Positions 1 to 8,505 are shown, counted from the stretch's first letter. The stretch: 36,979 nt of DNA from Lentisphaeria bacterium (GCA_017963105.1 JAGCTY010000070.1:1-36979), one strand, 5' to 3'. The notes: generated by a model from the letters alone, not told the origin. A program made the numbers and translations.

Positions 1-590
1 AAAGTCTGATCCTTGTCGCTCAGGTTTTCAAACCCGTCCGTCGTCCCGCACAGAGCATTCGCAGCCAAAGTCGTTTCATAGAATGCGCCTTGCACCAAAA
101 CCGCCCCGGAATGAACATAAACGCATGAAACGGTTCCGTTGCCATTGATGGCATTCGTAAGAGTTCCGCCAGATTGCACTTCAACATCCTGAAGATACCC
201 AAGATAATCAGCCAAATATGTAGAGTTGACCTCAACGCTTCCTCCAAAACCAATATTAATCCGGGAAACACATTGAGAACTGGTGATCCGTAAAGAACCG
301 CCGCTTAGAACGTTCACATCGTGCGCTTCATCGTAGTATTTCCCCACGGAGACATAGGCATCGCCGCCGTCGTCGCGATAGCTGGAGGAAACGATGGTCC
401 GGCTGGAATCGCGATGCTCCAGCGTGACCTGAGAGTCGAGTTTTTCCGTGAGCGTATGGTTATTCGTATAATAGTAGTAAATGTACCCGGGATTCTTCTC
501 GTGCTCCTTCTCATCCTTGTCGACGCCGTAAAGCATGATCCCGCCGTCCTCGACGGTCATCATCTGAAGTTGGTCATGTTCGTTCAACAT
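1..590 (-). CDS. Partial AIDA-like repeat surface protein, N-terminal part
   Basis: A frame open from an ATG at 590 to the left edge gives about 196 residues with no stop, so the C-terminus is outside the window. An AGGG element lies about eight bases before the ATG, and the first in-frame stop upstream is at 648-650. The first 50 residues are polar and Tyr/Asp-rich, with no signal peptide. From about residue 90 there are short beta-strand units of the type VLSGGSLRI, GGSVEVNS, VQSGGTLTN and VHSGAVLV. These recall the strand-loop-strand (AIDA-type) repeats of autotransporter passengers, which form beta-helices at the cell surface. That assignment rests on pattern only. The stretch at about 150-300 is more AT-rich than the following genes. 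The lack of an export signal is odd for such a protein, so the start may be wrong or the gene may be a displaced fragment. Confidence 0.6.
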   Translation of the reverse strand, partial: MLNEHDQLQMMTVEDGGIMLYGVDKDEKEHEKNPGYIYYYYTNNHTLTEKLDSQVTLEHRDSSRTIVSSSYRDDGGDAYVSVGKYYDEAHDVNVLSGGSLRITSSQCVSRINIGFGGSVEVNSTYLADYLGYLQDVEVQSGGTLTNAINGNGTVSCVYVHSGAVLVQGAFYETTLAANALCGTTDGFENLSDKDQT

Positions 591-672
591 AACGGTATCC
601 CTGTTTCTGATTGTTTGAATGGTTGTTCTTATCAGAAAAAGACTGAATCAATGAAAAGTGATCCGGGCGCAT

Positions 673-2694
673 TTACCAGCTGCCGGACGCGCCGCCGCCC
701 CCGAAGGAGCCGCCACCGCCGCCGCTCGAACCGCCGGAGGAATACGACGAGCCGGAGGAGCCGGAGGACCAGGACGAACCGCCGTCGGAGCCGCCGCCGG
801 AGGAATAATGGACCGCGGTCGGGTCGTAGATGAACAGGCGCGGAGCGGACGTCCCGATGATGCGTCCCCAGTAGGCCAGCAGGACGGCGATCAGGCATCC
901 GAAAACGCCGACCGCGCCCCAGAAAGAATCGGCCGGATCGAGCACGCGCGGGTCGTGTTTCGGCTGCAAGTACGTGATGGCCGGATACTCGCACACCTGC
1001 GGTTCATACGCGGTCTTCGGCGCGGCCCCCTGCCGGGACTCCGACTCCGCGCCCGCCACGAAGGTCTCGACGCCCTGAACAACCTTGACCGCGGCCTCGG
1101 CGTACTGTTCGGCCTGAAGTTCCGGCACGATCTGGCGGAGCAGGTCGCCCGCGCGGGCGTCGTTGACGGATCCCTCCCAGCCGTATCCGATCTCCAGGCG
1201 CGACTTGTGGTCGTCGATCGCGAGCACCAGCAGCGCGCCGTTGTCCTTGCCCGCCTTGCCGATCTTCCACTTCGAGGCGGTCTCGATCCCGAATTCTTCG
1301 ATGGTCGTCATCCCGATGGTCGGAATCGTGAGCACCATCATCTCGCCGCCGGTCCGCGTCTCGAGGCGGTTGATGGCCGCCGCGACTTTCGAGGCGCCGT
1401 CCGCGCCGAACACCTCGGCCTTGTCGACGATCCGCCAGTCGCCGGACGGGGCGGCGGGAATATCGCTGCTTACGATGCGCGCGATGTCCTTTTCCGGCGG
1501 TTCGCTCAGGGTCGAGTCAACGAATCCGAGCCCGATGAACACGCCGAGCACGGCGGCGGCGATCCGCAGATACTTGTTGCGGAGAATCCCGTCGTCGTCG
1601 AAATCGTTCATATCCACCAGTTTCAGCAGCTTGTTGCTGCGCTGACCTTTGTATTTCTTCAACACCTTCCGGCTTTCGGACAGGTCCTTTTTCCGCCGGA
1701 GCTTGCCCTCCGCGAGCGAGACCCCCGCGACCGCGCCGCAGATCGCCAGGAAAATGAGCGCGTATTTCATCGAGGAGCCGTCCCCGCCGCGGTTCGTGAC
1801 GGCCGAATACAGGATGCCCGACGGGGTTCTGTATTTGTTCTTCTCCGCATACGCCCTCATTCCGACGGTTTCCTCGTCGTCGTAATACTCGTCATCAAGA
1901 TACTCATCATCGTAATACTCGTCATCCGGCTCGGCATCGGGTGCGGCCGCCGCCGCTTTCGCCTCCGCCCCCTTATCGAGCGCCTCGTCGATCGGATTTG
2001 CGGAATCCGCGGCCCGGGGTGTCATGCCTGCCGGCTGCTCCTCGGAAGTATCCGCCGACTGCGCACCGGATTGTTCCGTCCCGGCGGTTATCTTCGCCGC
2101 CGTCTCGATCGAGTGTTTCAGGCGGCTGAGCAGCGCGACCGCGAGCGCGCCGCGCTGGGTCTTCTTGTATGCGAAGGCTTCCTTCCGGACCGTCGCGGGA
2201 TCCCAGTCCGCCAGACGCCAGCCGTCGCCGATCAGGCCGAACCGGACCGACGTGCCGCGGACGTCCTGCACCAGCAGCACGCCCTTCCCCGGAGCCCAGT
2301 CCGCCGCGATCTCGTCGAAGACGTCGAACGGATCGGCGAACCGTTCATCGAAGAACATCAGCGCCACGCCGCAGTCGGCCAGATTCGAAACCTCTTCCGC
2401 GAGCGCTTCGAGCTTCATCCGGTCCTCCGCCAGCAGCACGCCCTCCGGGTCGGACACCGTGACGCGCTCCTCCGGGATCCCGAACGACGTCGGAACCTCG
2501 CCTACGGAGTGATAATACCCCGTCGCGAGCGCCCCCGCGAAAAACAGGAAGAGGAAGAATATCCAGAAGCAGCCGAGGCGCGGCAGGCGTACGCGCGGTT
2601 TCGACGGGGACTCGAGTTTCGCCTCGTATTCCGGTACGGGATCGTAGACGGATTTTTCGGGGGCGGAGGAAACAGGTTTCTTTTGTTTGGCCAT
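673..2694 (-). CDS. Double TPM-domain membrane protein (YgcG-like)
   Basis: A 673-residue membrane protein. A cytoplasmic N-terminus is followed by a membrane segment at about 41-59 and a first TPM-like domain at about 68-200. Next come a polar linker and an acidic DDEYY repeat, then two further membrane segments. The second, better preserved TPM domain has the motifs GGEMMVLTIPTI, DNGALLVLA and LEIGYGWEG. A last membrane segment leads into a tail made almost only of Ser and Gly. TPM domains with such SG-rich tails are typical of the YgcG/TPM_phosphatase family, whose members act near membranes in protein quality control or have acid phosphatase activity; the role here is unknown. Two TPM domains in one chain is unusual. 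The start ATG has no clear Shine-Dalgarno sequence. The opposite strand is also open over most of this length, but this strand gives recognisable domains. Confidence 0.85.
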   Translation of the reverse strand: MAKQKKPVSSAPEKSVYDPVPEYEAKLESPSKPRVRLPRLGCFWIFFLFLFFAGALATGYYHSVGEVPTSFGIPEERVTVSDPEGVLLAEDRMKLEALAEEVSNLADCGVALMFFDERFADPFDVFDEIAADWAPGKGVLLVQDVRGTSVRFGLIGDGWRLADWDPATVRKEAFAYKKTQRGALAVALLSRLKHSIETAAKITAGTEQSGAQSADTSEEQPAGMTPRAADSANPIDEALDKGAEAKAAAAAPDAEPDDEYYDDEYLDDEYYDDEETVGMRAYAEKNKYRTPSGILYSAVTNRGGDGSSMKYALIFLAICGAVAGVSLAEGKLRRKKDLSESRKVLKKYKGQRSNKLLKLVDMNDFDDDGILRNKYLRIAAAVLGVFIGLGFVDSTLSEPPEKDIARIVSSDIPAAPSGDWRIVDKAEVFGADGASKVAAAINRLETRTGGEMMVLTIPTIGMTTIEEFGIETASKWKIGKAGKDNGALLVLAIDDHKSRLEIGYGWEGSVNDARAGDLLRQIVPELQAEQYAEAAVKVVQGVETFVAGAESESRQGAAPKTAYEPQVCEYPAITYLQPKHDPRVLDPADSFWGAVGVFGCLIAVLLAYWGRIIGTSAPRLFIYDPTAVHYSSGGGSDGGSSWSSGSSGSSYSSGGSSGGGGGSFGGGGASGSW
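1870..1926 (-). repeat. 15-bp in-frame tandem repeat encoding DDEYY units
   Basis: On the minus strand three 15-bp units plus a partial fourth encode DDEYY, DDEYL, DDEYY and DDEE in the linker of the double TPM protein. Unit length is a multiple of three, so expansion or loss would keep the frame. Confidence 0.75.
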
Positions 2695-2800
2695 GGTGTT
2701 CGTGCGTGGTTCGGGGTATGGTTGGATGATTCTGAAACGCTGAGGCTATCCCGGCGGTTGTTCGAGGGGAAAATGATCGGACATCCGGCGGCATAATCTA

Positions 2801-2829
2801 AATATAACTCCCGCCCGCGCAGAAAACAA
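2801..2829 (-). promoter_or_regulatory. Sigma70-type promoter for the TPM protein gene
   Basis: Read on the minus strand: TTGTTT, 17-base spacer, TATATT. The predicted start of transcription, near 2794, leaves a leader of about 100 bases before the ATG at 2694. Confidence 0.5.
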
Positions 2830-2878
2830 GCCGCGAAAGAAAAAATTATGTTTTTTTATACGCGTTTTTCGCGTGGTG

Positions 2879-3331
2879 TCAGCGATGGATGTAAAGCCGC
2901 GACATCTCCGGCTGCCCCTCGCTCCGGACCATGCACAGGAATTCCCAGCCGTACCGCTCGTAAAACCCGACGTGGTCCGTCACGAGGTAAAGCGGCGAAC
3001 CCCCCTTCGCGCGCATGTCGTCCACGGCAAGATTCAGGAGACTCCCGGCGACCCCGCGCCCGCGGCAGTCCGGCTCGGTGTAGACCGCGCAGACGTTCGG
3101 CGACAGGTCTTTCCGGTCATGGAAATCGTTTTCGATCACGCCCAGCCCGCCGACGATCCGACCGCCGTCCAGGCACAGATACCAGCCGTATTCGGTCTCC
3201 CCGTTCAAATACGCATCCATGCACGCCAGATACGCCGCCTCCGGCACGCCCCATTTGTCGTGAAACCATGCGGCCGCCGCCTGTTTCAGTTCGGGGCGCT
3301 CCCGCAAAGCGATAAAAGAAAGATGATTCAT
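2879..3331 (-). CDS. GNAT family N-acetyltransferase
   Basis: A 150-residue protein of normal length for a single GNAT domain, which moves an acetyl group from acetyl-CoA to an amine. The acetyl-CoA loop is visible as CRGRGVAGSLL at about residues 90-100, after a strand of the type VCAVYTEP. The C-terminal FYERYGWEFL pattern is also typical of the fold. The substrate cannot be read from the sequence. The ATG overlaps the stop of the upstream SUKH/FGE-like gene in an ATGA arrangement, so the two are probably translated together. Downstream lies only an AT-rich stretch with a weak CGCG-AAAAA-CGCG hairpin and no convincing terminator. Confidence 0.85.
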   Translation of the reverse strand: MNHLSFIALRERPELKQAAAAWFHDKWGVPEAAYLACMDAYLNGETEYGWYLCLDGGRIVGGLGVIENDFHDRKDLSPNVCAVYTEPDCRGRGVAGSLLNLAVDDMRAKGGSPLYLVTDHVGFYERYGWEFLCMVRSEGQPEMSRLYIHR

Positions 3332-4431
3332 TTGGATGAATCGGAGGTCAGGACGAGATAGAACGGCAGTTTTTCCGGCTTATCCGAGGCGGTTTTCACG
3401 TCACGTTTCAGGATTTCCGTCAGGTGTTCCGGGCCGGGATTCGGGCGGACAAACAATTTCAGCAGCGAACGGAACACCCCGTTTTTCGGTTTCTCCGCGA
3501 TCTGGTCCGCGTGCTTCAGTGCCCGCTGATATTCGGCATCCGACGGCAGAGCGAAAACATACCCGTCCGGCAGGCTCTTTGCGAAAAAGTCGGTCAGGAT
3601 GGAGCAGAACAGTTCGGCGTCCTCCGCGGACACCTCGGCCGGGTCGGGTCCGGCTGTAATGGAATCGTCAAGGCGGTTCAGCGGCACGAACTGGTCGTTG
3701 GAAACCGGGTAATAGCTGATCCAGAACGGACGCGAACCGTCCACGTCCGCCGGAACAAATGTCATGGGGATCAGGTCCCCGGTCGGCAGAATCGCGGCAA
3801 AGGACTGCCCGTCGATCGCGGCTTTCGACGGCGCATCTTTCTGAGGGACATCATCCAAGCTTCCCACCATGAATCTGGACGGCTTTCCCGGCCTTCCCCC
3901 ATAGAGCCGATCGGCGAGTTTTTGTTTCGTTGTTCTGCGGTCGAAGTCAAAGTAATGGTCGTCATCGGGAGCGAGCATCCGGTCCAGGAATGCCGAAACG
4001 CTGTTCTCGCAGGAGATGAGATCACCCTCCGCCACCTCGAAGATCCAATATCGCTCGGGATCCTTTTTGTCAATCATCAGATAGAACACGCTTTCACCGA
4101 CATCGTCGGCGAAATCGAACAGATCGACCGCATCAAGGGCAACGTCGGGGAAATCGTCCCAGTAATCGGGGAAAGATCCGCCAAAATCCTTTGCCCACTC
4201 TTCCGCCACCGGGACATAATCCGGATCATCAAGATAAGACAAATCTGAAATGTCAGCAAGACGCATGTTGCAATAACTGTTGAACTCCGCATTGTTCCAT
4301 TTTTTGAAGAAACGTTTGAATTCGGCGGGGAACCGCAGATGCAGTTTCGTTTCGACCTCCGCGATCTGTTCGTCCGTGAGAGGTTTCGCCTCGCCGAGCA
4401 TGAGGACTTCCAGCAGTCTTTCCTTATTCAT
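3328..4431 (-). CDS. SUKH (SMI1/KNR4) domain fused to a truncated FGE-like domain
   Basis: A 367-residue protein with two parts. Residues about 18-155 look like a SMI1/KNR4 (SUKH) domain: LTDEQIAEVETKLHLRFPAE, then FKRFFKKWNNAEF, then DDVGESVFYL and YWIFEV. SUKH domains are common in immunity proteins of contact-dependent toxin systems and also serve as general binding modules. Residues about 200-320 resemble the first half of a formylglycine-generating-enzyme (FGE-sulfatase) domain: PFWISYYPVSNDQFVPL, then AEVSAEDAELFCSIL, then FALPSDAEYQRAL. The C-terminal part of that fold, where the active-site cysteines of true FGEs sit, is absent, so catalysis is unlikely. No toxin gene lies nearby. The start has an AGGA element nine bases upstream and a promoter at 4486-4513. 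Confidence 0.75.
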   Translation of the reverse strand: MNKERLLEVLMLGEAKPLTDEQIAEVETKLHLRFPAEFKRFFKKWNNAEFNSYCNMRLADISDLSYLDDPDYVPVAEEWAKDFGGSFPDYWDDFPDVALDAVDLFDFADDVGESVFYLMIDKKDPERYWIFEVAEGDLISCENSVSAFLDRMLAPDDDHYFDFDRRTTKQKLADRLYGGRPGKPSRFMVGSLDDVPQKDAPSKAAIDGQSFAAILPTGDLIPMTFVPADVDGSRPFWISYYPVSNDQFVPLNRLDDSITAGPDPAEVSAEDAELFCSILTDFFAKSLPDGYVFALPSDAEYQRALKHADQIAEKPKNGVFRSLLKLFVRPNPGPEHLTEILKRDVKTASDKPEKLPFYLVLTSDSSK

Positions 4432-4485
4432 TTCAGCGGGTCCTTTCCGAATTGTGTTATTTCATATTTTAACGTTTTGTTTTTT

Positions 4486-4513
4486 ACTATACACCTGAAA
4501 AACAGGATTTCAA
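4486..4513 (-). promoter_or_regulatory. Sigma70-type promoter for the SUKH/FGE-like gene
   Basis: Minus strand TTGAAA, 16-base spacer, TATAGT, lying in an AT-rich gap. The ten bases ending at the -10 box (GGTGTATAGT) also occur in the LysR promoter at 8506. Confidence 0.5.
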
Positions 4514-4558
4514 TCAAATTCAAAGTTTTTTGCGATTATTTTCGGCTTTATGCTGAGC

Positions 4559-5476
4559 CTATCGCGTGCGGACGGCGTTGACCATGTAGACGCCGAGCAC
4601 GATCAGGACCGCGCCGACGATCTGCGGGATCGTAAGTGGTTCCCGGAGCATCAGCGTGCCGGTCAGTACGGACACCAATGTCGCCACGCCGATGAACGAC
4701 GCCGCACGGTTCACGCCGAGCTTTTCGATGGCGGCGTTCGAAAGCCAGAACGCGAAGACGGAGCACCCGATCCCGAGGTAAAGCACGGCGACCAGGAACG
4801 CCCGGTCGCGGAACGGCAGGGCAACGAGCGTCCCGACGTTCCCGTCGTGGAGCGCTTCGAGCAGCGCCAGCGCCGTGAAGAGCGCGGCCCCGGAAATCTG
4901 CATGGCGTACGCCAGCTCCGTGCTCGTGTAGACGGACGCCTTCTCGACATAGATGAAATACAGCGAGTACGACAGCACCGCAACGGTCAGGAAGACGTAC
5001 CCCGGCACGGACAGGCTGGACGTCATGCCGACGGCGGTCACGCACGTCACCATGCCGACGAGCGTGGTCACGATGCCCGCGACCTGAATCCGCGACGGGC
5101 GGTTTTTCAGGAGCACGGCGGACAGGATCAGCGAGATCACCGGGATGCTCGCCACGAAGATGCCGCACTCCGTGGATGTGGTCCGGCTGATGCCGAGCGT
5201 TTCCCCCAGAAAATACACGCACGGGCAGAGCAGGATCACGCGGAAGAGCGGCATCAGCGGCTTGCCCTTGTAACGCACCTTGATGAGCCCGGCGGCGATG
5301 CACACGGTCATGACAACGGCGGCGATCAGGAACCGCCAGCCCAGAATAAAAAAGACGCCCGCCGTGTTTGTCGACTGCTTGGTGAACGCATAGCTCATGC
5401 CGTGAAGGATCTCCGCGCCGGCGGCGCACAGGCATCCCGTGAACAGGGCTTTTTTCGTGATTTCTCTGGCTGACAT
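4559..5476 (-). CDS. EamA/DMT family inner-membrane transporter
   Basis: A protein of 305 residues with about ten hydrophobic segments in two halves, the layout of EamA (drug/metabolite transporter) proteins that export or import small metabolites. Family-like features include GWRFLIAAVVM in the first repeat and, near the end, REPLTIPQIVGAVLIVLGVYMV, the usual closing segment of the second repeat. I chose the ATG at 5476 because it follows a plausible promoter by about 50 bases. A TTG at 5509 would add 11 polar residues but has no Shine-Dalgarno sequence. The substrate is unknown and the neighbours do not indicate one. Confidence 0.85.
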   Translation of the reverse strand: MSAREITKKALFTGCLCAAGAEILHGMSYAFTKQSTNTAGVFFILGWRFLIAAVVMTVCIAAGLIKVRYKGKPLMPLFRVILLCPCVYFLGETLGISRTTSTECGIFVASIPVISLILSAVLLKNRPSRIQVAGIVTTLVGMVTCVTAVGMTSSLSVPGYVFLTVAVLSYSLYFIYVEKASVYTSTELAYAMQISGAALFTALALLEALHDGNVGTLVALPFRDRAFLVAVLYLGIGCSVFAFWLSNAAIEKLGVNRAASFIGVATLVSVLTGTLMLREPLTIPQIVGAVLIVLGVYMVNAVRTR

Positions 5477-5531
5477 GGACGGTTTTTCTTTCGGCGTTTC
5501 CCCTGTCAAAAGAAGAACAGGGCATCCTAAT

Positions 5532-5560
5532 AAAATACACCGTCGCGGTAGTTTTTACAA
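5532..5560 (-). promoter_or_regulatory. Candidate promoter for the EamA transporter gene
   Basis: Minus strand TTGTAA, 17-base spacer, TATTTT, placed just after the stop of the DUF4037 gene. Confidence 0.45.
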
Positions 5561-5585
5561 GTCGGGACGGGACAGAACAGCCCCT

Positions 5586-6521
5586 TTAGCCTTCCATGAT
5601 GTGCAGGGCGCGGATCTCGCGGTCGACGATGCCGGACTGCACCGCGAACGCATGCGGCTCCAAATAAACGTCCTCGCATTCGCTCAACCCCTGAGCGCGG
5701 AGCTCGGACGTGATCACTGCACAGACCGCCTCGATCCGTTCCAGTTTCACCGAATCGTTTTCGCGTCCGGTCAGCAGGTCCGTCAGTTCCCCCGACAAAT
5801 CGCCGAGCTTCGGCAGGTCCCGCATCGCGCGGAACACCCATTTGTAATACGGTGCAAACCTCCGGTTCAGCAGGAACACCATCTGCGCGGCGTTCCGTAC
5901 GAATTCGTCCAAGGCAAGCGCCGCCGCCCCCGGTTCGCCGTGCCGCAGACACCGCATGTAGTTGTATTGCCCGCTCTGCGCCATGAAGACGGCCCGCGCG
6001 GCGATCTTCTTCCGTCGCACGTCCTCCGGCATGCCGTTCAGGATCGTATCGCGGATGCCGGAAAAGACGCCGAGGTCGTCGCGGAAGACCGCGCCGTTCG
6101 TAGCTTCGGCGAACGCATGGTCCGGGGTGTAGAGCCATTGCCGCCAGTCCTGCGGCGCGCCGGGGAACCCCAGATGCCGCCGGTAGAAATCGCCGATCAC
6201 GGTCACGCCGTCCTCGGCATCGCCGAGCTCGCTGCTGCCCGTAGCCGCCCCCTCCCCGTCCGGCGGGAACTCCTTCCTCAGCCGGGCATATGCGCGCTCC
6301 AGCCGGAACCCGAACGCGCGTTCGGCAGGCTCGGTGATCCAGAGCTGGAACCCGGTAAAATAGTCGTGGTCGCGCGACACCTCGTCGTCATAGCCGAAAC
6401 ACTCCGAGCCGTGCCCGGCGCGTCCGACCGCGATCCGTGACGCGACATCGCCGAACTCGCGTTCCAGCATCGGCGCACCCGCCGATTCGTACCACCGCCG
6501 CGCCGCGTCAATTCCCCGCAT
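5586..6521 (-). CDS. DUF4037 protein with nucleotidyltransferase-like motif
   Basis: A 311-residue protein starting at the ATG at 6521, inside the last codons of the upstream TPR gene (14-base overlap). The N-terminus has GHGSECFGYDDEVSRDHDY at about residues 37-54. This is a Gly-Ser followed by spaced acidic residues, as in nucleotidyltransferase-fold proteins, and it is the hallmark I associate with DUF4037. The rest is mostly helical, with VVFLLNRRFAPYYKW-type segments as in other DUF4037 proteins. The biochemical activity of the family is not established. Pairing with a TPR protein is seen in other anaerobes, where the two parts can be fused, so the two products probably act together. An in-frame extension upstream is basic, low in complexity and antisense-like, so I rejected it. 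Confidence 0.75.
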   Translation of the reverse strand: MRGIDAARRWYESAGAPMLEREFGDVASRIAVGRAGHGSECFGYDDEVSRDHDYFTGFQLWITEPAERAFGFRLERAYARLRKEFPPDGEGAATGSSELGDAEDGVTVIGDFYRRHLGFPGAPQDWRQWLYTPDHAFAEATNGAVFRDDLGVFSGIRDTILNGMPEDVRRKKIAARAVFMAQSGQYNYMRCLRHGEPGAAALALDEFVRNAAQMVFLLNRRFAPYYKWVFRAMRDLPKLGDLSGELTDLLTGRENDSVKLERIEAVCAVITSELRAQGLSECEDVYLEPHAFAVQSGIVDREIRALHIMEG

Positions 6522-7431
6522 AGTACTCGTCCGCGCGCCAGTTGAGTTCTTCCTCGACCTCCGGGAATCCGAGCGGACCGAACGCCGAGGCGCATTTGCG
6601 GCAGGTGTGGGCATAGTAGCCGTCGTGGACCGCCGCCGGATCGTCGAAGCACGCCACGGCGAGCTCGAGCTCGGACGCAATCCGCGGGTCGGCGCGGTCC
6701 TCCGCAGCGTACATCTGCGCCAGGTTCACATGCGTGACCGCCGCGTCCATCAGGTTTCCGCACGCTTTCAGCACGTCCAGCGCCTTGCGGTAATACGCCT
6801 CGGCATACTTCACGTCGTGTTTCGCCGCATACGCCGCCGCCATGTTGTTCAGCAGTCCGGCGAACCGCCAGTCGTTCGGATCGAGGTGCGCGCCGTAGCA
6901 CCGGAACGCCTCCTTGTAGTAGTTCAGCGCTCCGTCGATGTCGCCGAACGCCTGCAGCGCGGTCGCGCCGTTGATGAGGATGGTCCCGGCGGTGACGCTT
7001 CCCGCGATCCCGACCTGCCCCAGCAGCGCGAAACCGTCGCGCACCGCCATCAGGCCGCGTTCGCGGTCGCCCGTCATCCGGTAATGCCCCATCAGCTCGC
7101 TCAGGATGCCGAGTTCGGCCTCGCGGTCGCCGATGCGCCGCGCCTCCTCGCGCCATTTGCGGAGGTGTTCGCCGAGCTCGACCATCTTCTCCGAGTTGAA
7201 CAGCCGGTCGCACTCCTGAATGACTTCCTGCATCGGAATGCGCCGAGGCTGATTCCGGTGCGGCATCGAACCGTGATCATGTTCATGTTCGTGGCCGCAG
7301 CCGCAATCGCAGCCGTTTCCGTGCGTATATTCCGCGCCGGGTCCGCTGCCGTGCACATGGCCGTGCCTGCATCCGCCGGGTTCTTCCAGCGGGCATGACG
7401 GTTCCAGATAATCTTCGGGGTCGATCGTCAT
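6508..7431 (-). CDS. TPR protein with His/Cys-rich N-terminus
   Basis: A 307-residue protein. The ATG at 7431 is chosen because an AAGGAG sits eight bases upstream; a longer frame exists but lacks this site. Residues about 21-58 are packed with His and Cys (HGHVHG, CDCGCGHEHEHDHG), a pattern typical of metal-binding tails. Then come helical repeats of TPR type, for example ALNYYKEAFRCYG, LLNNMAAAYAAK and AEAYYRKALDVLKACG, which usually bind other proteins. Near the C-terminus is a CRKC pair. The gene overlaps the DUF4037 gene and both are read from the near-consensus promoter at 7461-7489. The His/Cys segment may sense or hold a metal; this is inference only. Confidence 0.8.
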   Translation of the reverse strand: MTIDPEDYLEPSCPLEEPGGCRHGHVHGSGPGAEYTHGNGCDCGCGHEHEHDHGSMPHRNQPRRIPMQEVIQECDRLFNSEKMVELGEHLRKWREEARRIGDREAELGILSELMGHYRMTGDRERGLMAVRDGFALLGQVGIAGSVTAGTILINGATALQAFGDIDGALNYYKEAFRCYGAHLDPNDWRFAGLLNNMAAAYAAKHDVKYAEAYYRKALDVLKACGNLMDAAVTHVNLAQMYAAEDRADPRIASELELAVACFDDPAAVHDGYYAHTCRKCASAFGPLGFPEVEEELNWRADEYYAGN

Positions 7432-7460
7432 TTTGTGTCTCCTTGTCTGTGATCCGGTAA

Positions 7461-7489
7461 ACAATACCACGGATTCGCGCGTTTGTCAA
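7461..7489 (-). promoter_or_regulatory. Strong sigma70-type promoter for the TPR-DUF4037 pair
   Basis: Minus strand consensus TTGACA, 17-base spacer, TATTGT. Transcription would start about 25 bases before the ATG at 7431, so the leader is short. Confidence 0.7.
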
Positions 7490-7495
7490 CCTCTT

Positions 7496-7524
7496 CAAGA
7501 AGAAAACGGCGGAAAACTACCGCC
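7496..7524 (-). terminator. Intrinsic terminator of the LysR gene
   Basis: Minus strand hairpin GGCGG/CCGCC with a seven-base loop, followed by GTTTTCTTCTT. The 5' arm overlaps the stop codon of the LysR gene. The stem is short, so the call is moderate. Confidence 0.5.
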
Positions 7525-8431
7525 CGGGCACGCGGATCAGCGAACGCCCCATGTGCTTCCGGCTGAACCGGATGAATTCGTTGATGAATCTCTGGTCGCC
7601 GTCCCCCGTGTAGATAAAGTCCACGCGACGCAGGATCTCCCCCTCGCTGAACGCCCCGGACCGGAGCACGCCCGCCTTGACTTCATTTTCAACGGCGAGC
7701 TCCGACAGCACCGAGATGCCGCCGCCCGCCTGCACGAGTATCTTCACGGCATCAGGCGAACACACCTCCGTGATCTTCGCCGGGTCGATCTCCGGCAGGC
7801 CGTGTTCCCGCACGAACCGTTCCAGCTCCGCGCGTCCCCCGGAACCCGACTCATCCAAAATGAACGTCCCGCCCCCGCGGATGTAGTCGCCCAGCGAGAA
7901 CGTCCGTCGTTTCAAATAGCCCGGCGCGAAAACCGGCGACAGACGGTCCATGCAGTACGGTTCGGACAGGAAGAACGCGCGGTCATACGGCGCATCGGTC
8001 AGCGCCAGCGAGAGTTCGCCCGCCGCAAGCATCCGGTAAAGCACCTCCGGACGCTCGATCTTCAGGTGAAGCGCGCGGTTCGGGTGCTCCCTCTGGTACA
8101 CCGCGGCCATGCCGATCAGCAGGAAACACCCGGCTGTCGCCGTCCCTCCGACCGAAAACGACCGTTTCCGTTCGTTCGCGCTCCGCAGTTTCCGCAGGAT
8201 GTCCGCCTCCACGGCGAACAGGTGTTCGCACTCGTCGCGCAGGACCTCGCCCGCGGGCGTGAGGCGCACGCTCCGCCCCGTGCGCTGAAACAGCTGTACC
8301 CCGAGACGCCGTTCCAGATTCGCGATCTGCTTCGTGACGTTCGGCTGGGTCATCCCGCTCATCGCGGCGACCTCCGTGAAATTGCACACGGCCGCCGCCG
8401 TGCGGAAAAGTTTCAGGCTCCGTTCGATCAT
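7517..8431 (-). CDS. LysR family transcriptional regulator
   Basis: A 304-residue protein, the usual length for LysR regulators. Residues 1-60 form the winged helix-turn-helix: FRTAAAVCNFTEVAAMSGMTQPNVTKQIANLERRLG followed by LFQRTGRSVRLTPAGE. The remainder is a periplasmic-binding-protein-like effector domain ending near residue 295. A GGAGAG lies five to six bases before the ATG. The gene is divergent from bioB with about 200 bases between the starts. LysR proteins often control the divergent neighbour, so it may regulate bioB, but no biotin-specific operator was recognised. The inducer cannot be told from sequence. Confidence 0.9.
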   Translation of the reverse strand: MIERSLKLFRTAAAVCNFTEVAAMSGMTQPNVTKQIANLERRLGVQLFQRTGRSVRLTPAGEVLRDECEHLFAVEADILRKLRSANERKRSFSVGGTATAGCFLLIGMAAVYQREHPNRALHLKIERPEVLYRMLAAGELSLALTDAPYDRAFFLSEPYCMDRLSPVFAPGYLKRRTFSLGDYIRGGGTFILDESGSGGRAELERFVREHGLPEIDPAKITEVCSPDAVKILVQAGGGISVLSELAVENEVKAGVLRSGAFSEGEILRRVDFIYTGDGDQRFINEFIRFSRKHMGRSLIRVPGR

Positions 8432-8505
8432 ATTCTCTCCGTCGGGAAAAATGTTTTACGTTTTCATTTGCATCATTCGCCCTATTCGTCCAATTTGACC
8501 TATAT

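Noticed and set aside
658..2796. Open frame of 712 codons on the plus strand opposite the TPM protein
   Set aside because: It is rich in Arg, Gly and Ala with no domains, as expected from an antisense frame of a GC-rich gene; the minus strand gives TPM domains and membrane helices.
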